Source of the DNA: Symsagittifera roscoffensis
Lineage: Eukaryota; Xenacoelomorpha; Acoela; Convolutidae
DNA: 64,000 nucleotides
Assembly (NCBI RefSeq): GCF_963678635.1
Contig: NC_087063.1
Coordinates: forward strand, 72,811,617 to 72,875,616
Reading direction: 5' to 3'
The translations under genes were made by a program, and so were the position numbers. Shown here piece by piece: positions 57,186-64,000 of the stretch. The notes under the pieces are model-generated. The model made no database searches and was not told where the DNA came from. It worked only from the letters and a program-made list of their open reading frames with translations. Position 1 is the stretch's first letter; every line of letters starts with the position of its first letter.

Positions 57186-58079
57186 GTATTTAGACAAAAC
57201 AGATTCTGAATTGGTGATTTTTCGTAAAAACAAAATTGAATGAACGTTTCGGCGGTGAAAAAAATTGATGTGTTGACCTGAAAGAAGCATCCATGAAGCC
57301 CTAAACGTAGTAGGGGTTGTGTGAAACGCCTGTAGTAAGAATCCGTAGAAGAGGAAGCGACTGATAAGCCAAGTAATTGTTTGCCATATGATCCACGTAA
57401 CTCTGAATATATCTGTTAACATAAATTATATAAACATAAAATCGAAATCGAAGTAAGAAAAAATGGAGCCACGTAGTTTTTCAGATGCATTGTAACCGAT
57501 GGTATATTTTTAAGAAGAAGCGACGTTACCGTAAATTATCACTCCGTTTTTGTGCTTACTTAACTTTCACTTACTTAAATTTCGCTTTTGAGCTAGATTT
57601 TCAACCAGTCAAGTAGTTGTAAATTAAAAATAGCCGACACATAATGGGAATAGTGTAAATGAAATCAAATTTTTTTCAAAGACAATTTGTTACTTTTGAG
57701 AGCCATATGCGAGTTTTAACAAATAACCGCTTTTTAACTTTCAAGAGTCTAAAAAAAATAGAAATTTTTGATAAACGAACGCAAATTAAGAAGTCAGTTT
57801 ACAAGGTGAATCTATAAAGCTGAAGTTATTAACATTGATATTTGAACTTTTTCTACATGGTACAGTAAGAGTGTGAATAGCCTTCTATGCGGCAAATGAA
57901 GATGCAGTAACCTCTCAGAATTTTAGTAAGTTGAACCTTTATTTCATCGAATTCTATAAAAATATAAGAACTGTCGCTTTTGTTATTATGCATAAAGTAC
58001 ACTACGATTGATGGGAGTTGTCATCCATGGATGACCATATAGTACAGATCACTATGGTCACCATGTATTATATGACAAT
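57186..58079. other. Unique DNA between copies B and C
   Basis: 894 bases with no repeat or gene recognised. Presumably host or older element sequence, continuous with 38611 before copy B inserted. Confidence 0.4.
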
Positions 58080-58493
58080 TGAGTTAAGTATGATGGTGTA
58101 TAACTCATAGAGTAATTTCGGATAGGGTACACCGTCTGCTCGTCACGCTATCTTATTTTCGGCCGGATAGATTCGTGCAACTTCTTAGTCTAATACCGAT
58201 CCTAATTCTACTCTTATATCTACTAGTCTCAGGGTGTTTAACTTGTCTCTGCTAGACTCAATAGATCTAGAGTATACTGGTTTTATTGCGGCTGCTGAAG
58301 TTCTCGAGGAGAGGTAACTAATTTCTAAGTTAAATTCAAATCTCTCTGGTGCTGAAATTACAAGTAATTTCAGCACTTACAAATAAGTGGGTTGTTAGTT
58401 AGATGGATTATGATTGATTATTATTAAATATTTTACAGTGGTAAAATATCTAATTTATTTGAAATTATAAAATGTAGTTTAGATCAGGTTCCA
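58080..58493 (-). repeat. Copy C: 3' LTR (414 bp)
   Basis: Full-length. Includes a perfect hairpin GTGCTGAAATTAC-aa-GTAATTTCAGCAC at 58349-58376 (13-base arms, 2-base loop). The polypurine tract GGATGGG follows at 58494-58500. Confidence 0.9.
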
Positions 58494-58500
58494 CCCATCC

Positions 58501-59540
58501 GGGGTTTACAGAGTTTTTGAGTTTTATCTCTTTCTTCTGCAATTGAAGGATGGATGATGAACGTTGGTGTTTGGTGAACATCATTTTTCTTGTCCAGTTT
58601 CTCCTTCAAGAGAAACTTTCAAGAACAATGGAATAATGGACATGAAGTTATCGTCTCGTCATTCGACAACGAATGCGATTCCTAATGAAATCAATCCGAT
58701 TTCAAAATGGTTTGCTATGTCAGGTTTTTCTGTATTAGTGGAGATTTGTATGGTGTTCAGCCTCGTTTGGGAATGGCGTGAAATTCGTGTTTGGAAGGGA
58801 TGCCAAGTAACTCGGATCTGTACGTATATTTGAACATCGAGGTAGTCATTGGTCAGGTTCAATGAAGTCCTTTTCTACGAAGTCAAGTCGTACTTCAAAT
58901 CTTTTGGGCCGTGATTGTGGACGGCATGTCGGTTGTGTTTTAGCCATTATTTTGTTCAAGTTGTGATGGGATCGTCTAGTCTTTGGATATTCGTCTTTGT
59001 TGTTGTGTATGATCTATATACTGCATATTATGATTTACATTTTATAGATTTTTGGTGAATTTGGTTTTCAGTCATGATTTTAGTTAGTTGTTTTCGCTAA
59101 AGCTTTTTATTTTATTTCAGTTTTTTTGAAGAGTTACTCACCCTTGAGTACCTCTTATTAAAAATTGAAGTGCGATCACAAAGCTCAGGACGTCCTCTCT
59201 GGTGGGTTAGGCCAGGAGTGGGAGTATGATTTCGTGCTGTTTCTTTGAGGGGTCCTGTTTTGTGATAACCTTTTATGTTGGTTTTTTCTGGTCTTTCTTA
59301 TGTTACTTTTGGTTGTGTCCTTTTTTTCAAAAATCAAATTGTTTTTGGTTTGGGTTTGTCATTCGACTTTTTTGTGTTTTATTACTTCTTTCTTAGACTT
59401 TGTAATAGTCTTCAAAAGAATAAATTATTCAGTTTTAAACTGGGTTAATCCGGTTTGGTTACCGTTGGTTTTCTTTTCTTAGTCATGCTGTTATTTTTAT
59501 GAAATATGTTTTTTAGTAAGCTGCATTGATTAGTTTAGCG
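58501..59540 (-). other. Copy C: 3' untranslated region
   Basis: Homologous to 38997-40040 of copy B; the match ends at about 59545, where integrase sequence begins, marking the envelope-region deletion. Confidence 0.6.
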
Positions 59541-59574
59541 TAGTGAATAACTCCATTCCAACCGGTTTCAGCAT

Positions 59575-60469
59575 AAGTTAAGTTACGATGTTGAACAATT
59601 TCTTTTTCAGTTAAATCTGCGAGTTTTTATGTTACTTTATTGGGTTTAGAAATTATTTGGTATGGTCCTTTTCGAATTGGTTGTAATTTTTTATTGATTC
59701 CTTTTTGTGTATGGTAATTTGGTATTAAAACAAATGTTCCATTTTTTAAATCTGTGGCTGGCATAAAATGTGAATTAATTTGATTGTTAATGTTTTGCCT
59801 TTGTAACAATTTATTTGTTACTTTTTGGTAGATTTCGTTGTGTTTTGTATCTCTATTTAAAATCCATTCGGTATGTGTACCAGAGGCTAGTTTTAGAATC
59901 TGTGGGTGATGAAAATAATCTTCATCATGTGTGTGTAATGGTAGGTTATAGCATATTGAATCTTTTTTTAGTTTTCAATAACCTTGTGCATTTTTGTGGG
60001 CATTTGCTGTGAACATAATTGGTTTTCTTGGTTTTTGATTAAAATTCATTTCATATGGTGACATTCCTAAAGTTGTCGTTATTTGCGAGTTGTATGAAAA
60101 GGGAAATAATTTTACATCTGCTGACCATTCTGTGTATCGTGTATTATTTCCATTTATGATATATCTAAGGTAATCTTGTAAGGAACGGTTCATACCTTCG
60201 ACTAATTCATTGGTCCAAGGTACATGAGATGTACGTGGTTTATGTTTATTGTTATATAAGTGGCATAGTGTAATGATTTCATTGTTAATCAATTCTGTAC
60301 CGCTGTCTGTGACTAAGATTTCGGGTAATCCAAATTTAGCTATCCAGTGTTCGTAGAGTGTTGTGTAAGCGTAATAAGCATTACAGTGTGGCACTGGGTT
60401 GAGTGCTACATAGTGCGTAAATGCATCAACAATAACAATAATGTATGAATTTCCTTCAGGTTGTTCCAC
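59575..60469 (-). pseudogene. Copy C: integrase without its zinc module
   Basis: Core open for 164 codons (59975-60469): VDAFTHYVAL, VTDSGTELIN and LVEGMNRSLQDYL keep the D-D-E residues. C-terminal piece FVLIPNYHTQKGINKKL followed by RKGPYQIISKP keeps GPY. A deletion fuses RT/RNase H sequence directly upstream, in another frame, so the HHCC module is absent. Confidence 0.8.
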
Positions 60470-61440
60470 TATGTGATTGTAATAATATTACGCCGATGCC
60501 AAAGTTTGTAGCACCGCACATTGCGTAAAATGGTTGGTTTGGATCTGGAATTGTGTTTGAGATTTGTTCTGTTAAAAGTTTTTTAATTTCGTCAAATCCT
60601 GGTTGATGTTCAGTGGTACTTTCAAATTTATTTTGTTGTCTGAGGATATTATAGAAAGTTCTTAGAAATAATTGCATTTTGTAAACATATTTACTTAAGA
60701 AATTCAACATTCCAAGGAATTCTTGGATTTTCTTTTATTTGTAGGCGGTTGGAGTTTTTGAATTGCATCAATGCGTGATTTAAATGGAGTGATAGTGTTT
60801 CGTTCAATATTATGTCCTAAAAAGTTAACGCGTGTTAAGAAAAAATGTGATTTATCTGGGGCTGCTTTCAGATTTTTGTTCTGAAGTATTTCGTGATATT
60901 GTTCCAAAACTGTAAACATTTCGTCTTTCGTTTGTGATTGCATGAAAACATCATCTAAATATGTGATTGCATTTTTCTTGAGTACTAGTGGTCTAAAAAT
61001 TTTACTCATGAAATCTGAAAAAGCTGCTGGTCCTATGGATATTCCATAGAATAATAGATTAAATTCATATAGTTGATTTTCAATGACAAATTGTGTTAAT
61101 CGTCTTGATTGTTCATCTAGTGGAATTTGGTTGTAAGCACTATTCATATCTGCGGTTGTTAAGAATTTACCATTGATCTTTGTTCACATAACTTGTTTTC
61201 GTTCTATAGGCCAATTACATTTTGATTCATCAATTAGTGATTTGAGATATCTAGCGTCTAAAAGTATTTTTATTGATTCAGCTTTTGCTAGGATGATAAC
61301 AGGGTTGATAAGTGTGTTACCTTTTGGTTGTTCTTCCTTATTTACTGGTGATATGATTTCGTATTGTTCTAAAATATTAAGCAATCTATTGACCTTGTCG
61401 TGTAAGTGAATTGGTACTTTGCTCTTTGTTTTTTGAAAAT
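60456..61440 (-). pseudogene. Copy C: reverse transcriptase and start of RNase H
   Basis: 147-codon frame (60704-61147) with NSAYNQIPLDEQSRRLTQF, FYGISIGPAAFSDFM, intact YLDD (60953 region) and LGHNIERNTITPF; upstream LLDARYLKSLIDE (61184-61384). After a frameshift at about 60710: LNFLSKYVYKMQLFL, then FYAMCGATNFGIG, with the RNase H DAS replaced by GAT. The domain is then cut by the deletion. Confidence 0.8.
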
Positions 61441-62540
61441 TGCGTCAGGTTTTAATGGGAGATGTAGTGATGAACTGATTTTGCCAACATCGAATTTTGA
61501 TGTTGCGTAAACTGACGAATATTTTATTAGTTAAATAGCTAATTTATCAAATTCTTTTTGTGTTATTTGTGATCGTTGAAAGTTAAACATTGTTAAGAAT
61601 TTTTGTTGATCTTTTGAATAATTTGTTATGTTGAATGTTGGTTTAAAATATGGGGTTTTTGTGAAATAATCTGTATTTTTTTTTTCATTGCTTATTATTT
61701 TATTTATGGACAATTCTTCATCAAGAATTGTTGATTGACAAATATCTAATAGTTGTAATATATTATTAACTCTGTATGCTATTTCTTTCACAGGTGAAGT
61801 TGTAGCATTTGTTTCACAATATCCTAAGAGTCCTAGGGGTAGTGTTATTCTATTTGGTGTATTATTACACACAAGTAGTGAAAAATATCATAATTTGTGT
61901 TTTTCACATATTTTATAGATGAGATGGTTATTTTGAAAAACTTGTGAATGGGTCTAAATTCGAAATCTGACATGAAAAGTTGTTTTTTTTTGTTCTTTCT
62001 TTTATCATACTGGTGAGCTTGTTTTATTGAAAATTTATATACGTTTCCTGATAACGGTTTCAAGTGTTTTCTTTCTTGATTATAAATAGGGTAAAAATTT
62101 GAGAAAAATGGTGGTTACTTGTTTAATCTTTGAAAGAATGTTGAGGCTGTGTTTTTCACTCTTGTATAATTATCTTTTATATGGAGTTTACTATTTAGGA
62201 TGTTTATTGTGGGTATATGTTAAGTGATGAATGGAACTCCAATGATATTGTGTTTAATATCAGTAATATAAAATGTTTGTTTGAATGGCTTGATTAGAAT
62301 TTTGTGTTGTTCCATTGTTCTGGTGGGAACAAGGGACAATTGGATTTTTTCATAATTTACTAGTGTTGATCCTTGTGATGTTGCTATTTTACTAGATGTT
62401 TCGAGGGGTTTTAGAATCGAATGTAATGTTCTGATTTCATTCCATGTTGGGATGTTAACGATATTTGACTCTGCTCCTGAGTCTATTAAAAAATCAATTT
62501 CAAGATCTGGTGGTTGAAATTCTTTATTTTTTGGGCTTTC
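61441..62540 (-). pseudogene. Copy C: pol segment between protease and RT, with protease
   Basis: DFLIDSGAESNIVNIPTW with D-S-G at 62475-62483 and the flap half (QTFYITDIKHNIIGVPF). Between it and RT lies a 113-codon frame (61531-61872; KTPYFKPTFNITNYSKDQQKF) of unknown role, also present in copy B (50340-50900). Confidence 0.7.
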
Positions 62541-64000
62541 TAAGAGAAATGGGATTGTCCAAATTTTTTCTCGTGGTTGTTTTTTCTGAATGTTTTGATA
62601 AACATGATTATTTGAGCATTGTTTTTGTCATTTCTATTAGGTTTAATAACAGTGTTATTTTCGTTTAGTTCTTTAGTAATTTTTGAATTATCATTAGTTG
62701 GTCCCATATAATATTTATTCAAAAGTTCTAGTTGATTTTCGTATATGTGTGAACTGAAACGTTGTTCGTATATGATAGTTTCATAGTCATTTTTGACTGT
62801 TTTCATATTTACTATCATAGTTTTATCTATATCACTTTCAGTATCTGTTGATTCCTAATTAATGTGGTTTAATTGTAATTCATTATTTTCCGTATTATCA
62901 ATACCTGGGGGGTTTGAAGTTGCTACTTCATTTGTTTGTACTTGATTGATTTGTCTTTGATGCTTTGGTGTGTTACTTCTTCGTATGTTGAGAATCGGGA
63001 TAACGAATATTATTCCTATGAGGTGACTGGGAATAATTTCTGTATCTATTGTTATAACTTGAGTTCCGATTACGTGAATTTTTTCTTGATCTGTTCTGAT
63101 AGTTATCATTTGATCTATGATAGTTTGATCTGCTATACGAATTGTTTCGTGATCTAATGTTTTGATAATTTTGATTTCGATTATTTGAATAACTTCTCTT
63201 CCTATTGTTTGAATAGTTTCTATTTCTTTTGTATGATGAATTTCGTGATCTATTGTTGGAATAGCGTCTATTCCTTGAGTTTGATTGGGAACTGGATGCA
63301 GAAACAAATTGTGTTGAGTTTGAATTTGATCGTGGATATTTGTTTCGACTATTCGATCGATTATATCTAACTTGTGAGAAATTTCGTGAATTTCTTTGTT
63401 CAGGTGATTTACCTCTATAACTAGAGTTATATGGTGATTGATTTCTGGAATAATTTGAATTGCTTGGAAGTGGTTTTCCAGAGCTATTATTACTGATTAT
63501 ATTTTTGTTTAATAGGTTTTGATCCTTTTTCATGTATTGATAAAATGACTGATTTGGTTCTTTTTGCTTTTGAGGTTTATTTTGATTGTCTTGTTGTTTT
63601 TGTCTACATTCGGCGATACTGTGTCCGTATTGTCGGCAATAATTACACCATTTTTTGAAAGATGGTTTATCCTTATAATTTGGATTCTTTTCATAGATAT
63701 TTAGTATTTCAGTGATTTTTGCAGATATATCTATATCTGATTCTTGTATGTTATTTGTATGTGTTGTATTTGTTTCAATGTGATTTACATACTGTAGTTT
63801 TAGATTCTCTGTTTCTTCAAGTTTCATTGTGATTTCTGCTTGTTCTAGTTTATCTACTAGTTTTCTAAAATCTAAATCTTGTTCTCGAATTGAGCAGGGA
63901 TGAGATGCTCTTTTCTTGATAGCAATCTTTCTGAGTTGTGGTGTTAAGGTCATCATTAAAATTTCTGTCCTTTTTGTATTTTTGTAATCGTGTTTATTAA
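62541..64000 (-). pseudogene. Copy C: Gag C-terminal half, best preserved
   Basis: Open for 327 codons (62973-63956) and continuing to the window edge. LTPQLRKIAIKKRASHP, DFRKLVDKLEQAEITMKLEE (coiled-coil-like), intact zinc knuckle CNYCRQYGHSIAEC (C-x2-C-x4-H-x4-C, 63605-63646), then about 150 residues of Arg/Ser/Asn/Tyr-rich repeats (RNRSYSNNRN type), a nucleic-acid-binding tail. The end of gag is frameshifted relative to copies A and B by a small deletion near 62990. Confidence 0.8.

Larger units (their letters stand above)
58080..64000 (-). mobile_element. Ty3/gypsy-like element copy C (3' part, runs off the window)
   Basis: LTR, 3' UTR, integrase, RT, protease and gag collinear with copy B, but with two deletions: about 7 kb (equivalent to 40.05-47.16 kb, the entire envelope-like region) and about 1.3 kb (equivalent to 48.04-49.32 kb: RNase H end plus integrase zinc module). 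The 5' LTR lies right of the window. Confidence 0.85.

Noticed and set aside
62855-63307. Possible programmed +1 frameshift between gag and pol, suggested by a long overlapping open frame in copies A and C
   Set aside because: In copies A and B the gag frame itself runs into the pol linker. The overlap in C comes from a small deletion, and the second open frame reflects the repetitive Ser/Arg/Asn codons.
1-64000. CRISPR arrays, bacterial operons, phage genes
   Set aside because: No spaced direct repeats of CRISPR type; introns, SINEs, LTR elements and composition are eukaryotic.

Overview
This is eukaryotic, AT-rich (roughly two-thirds A+T by eye) genomic DNA from an invertebrate animal, probably an arthropod or close relative; the species cannot be told from the window. 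Evidence is a spliced host gene, the last two exons of an Eph-type receptor tyrosine kinase (end of kinase domain, then a SAM domain), at the left edge, followed by more than 60 kb made almost wholly of transposable elements, tandem repeats and decayed viral-like DNA. There is a 200-base N gap at 14844-15043.

Layout. 1-2.3 kb: end of the Eph receptor gene (+). 2.6-2.8 kb: tRNA-derived SINE (-). 4.65-11.66 kb: a degenerate ~160-bp repeat array inside a 3,363-bp segment present twice in direct tandem. 11.57-14.65 kb (-): remnant of a Polinton/Maverick (adintovirus-like) virion module, in transcriptional order penton-like, minor capsid, major capsid protein, adenain-type protease. The duplicated segment ends inside that protease. 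15.67-16.92 kb: element bounded by 26-bp inverted termini containing GGATTCCGC-type repeats and a ~166-bp satellite. 18.57-26.57 kb (+): a rearranged BEL/Pao retrotransposon with recognisable RT, RNase H and integrase pieces, internally duplicated, between diverged LTRs. 26.6-29.1 kb: foldback repeats, (TATG)n microsatellites and a MITE-like element.

29.9-64 kb holds three co-oriented (minus-strand) copies of one large Ty3/gypsy-like family. Copy A (29.9-35.6 kb) is a 5' fragment: deleted LTR, leader, gag, start of protease. Copy B (38,612-57,185; about 18.6 kb) is end-to-end: LTR, PBS, leader, gag, protease, RT-RNase H, integrase, a ~7 kb post-integrase region with an envelope-like gene, polypurine tract, LTR. 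Copy C (58,080 to beyond the window) keeps gag, protease, RT and integrase but lacks the whole envelope region and the RNase H/integrase-N segment. All three copies carry inactivating changes.

Most calls rest on reading translated fragments and family motifs by eye. No database search was run, and no identity percentages are claimed. The most notable items are the very large env-like Ty3 element, the Polinton capsid/protease remnant, and the 3.36-kb tandem duplication.
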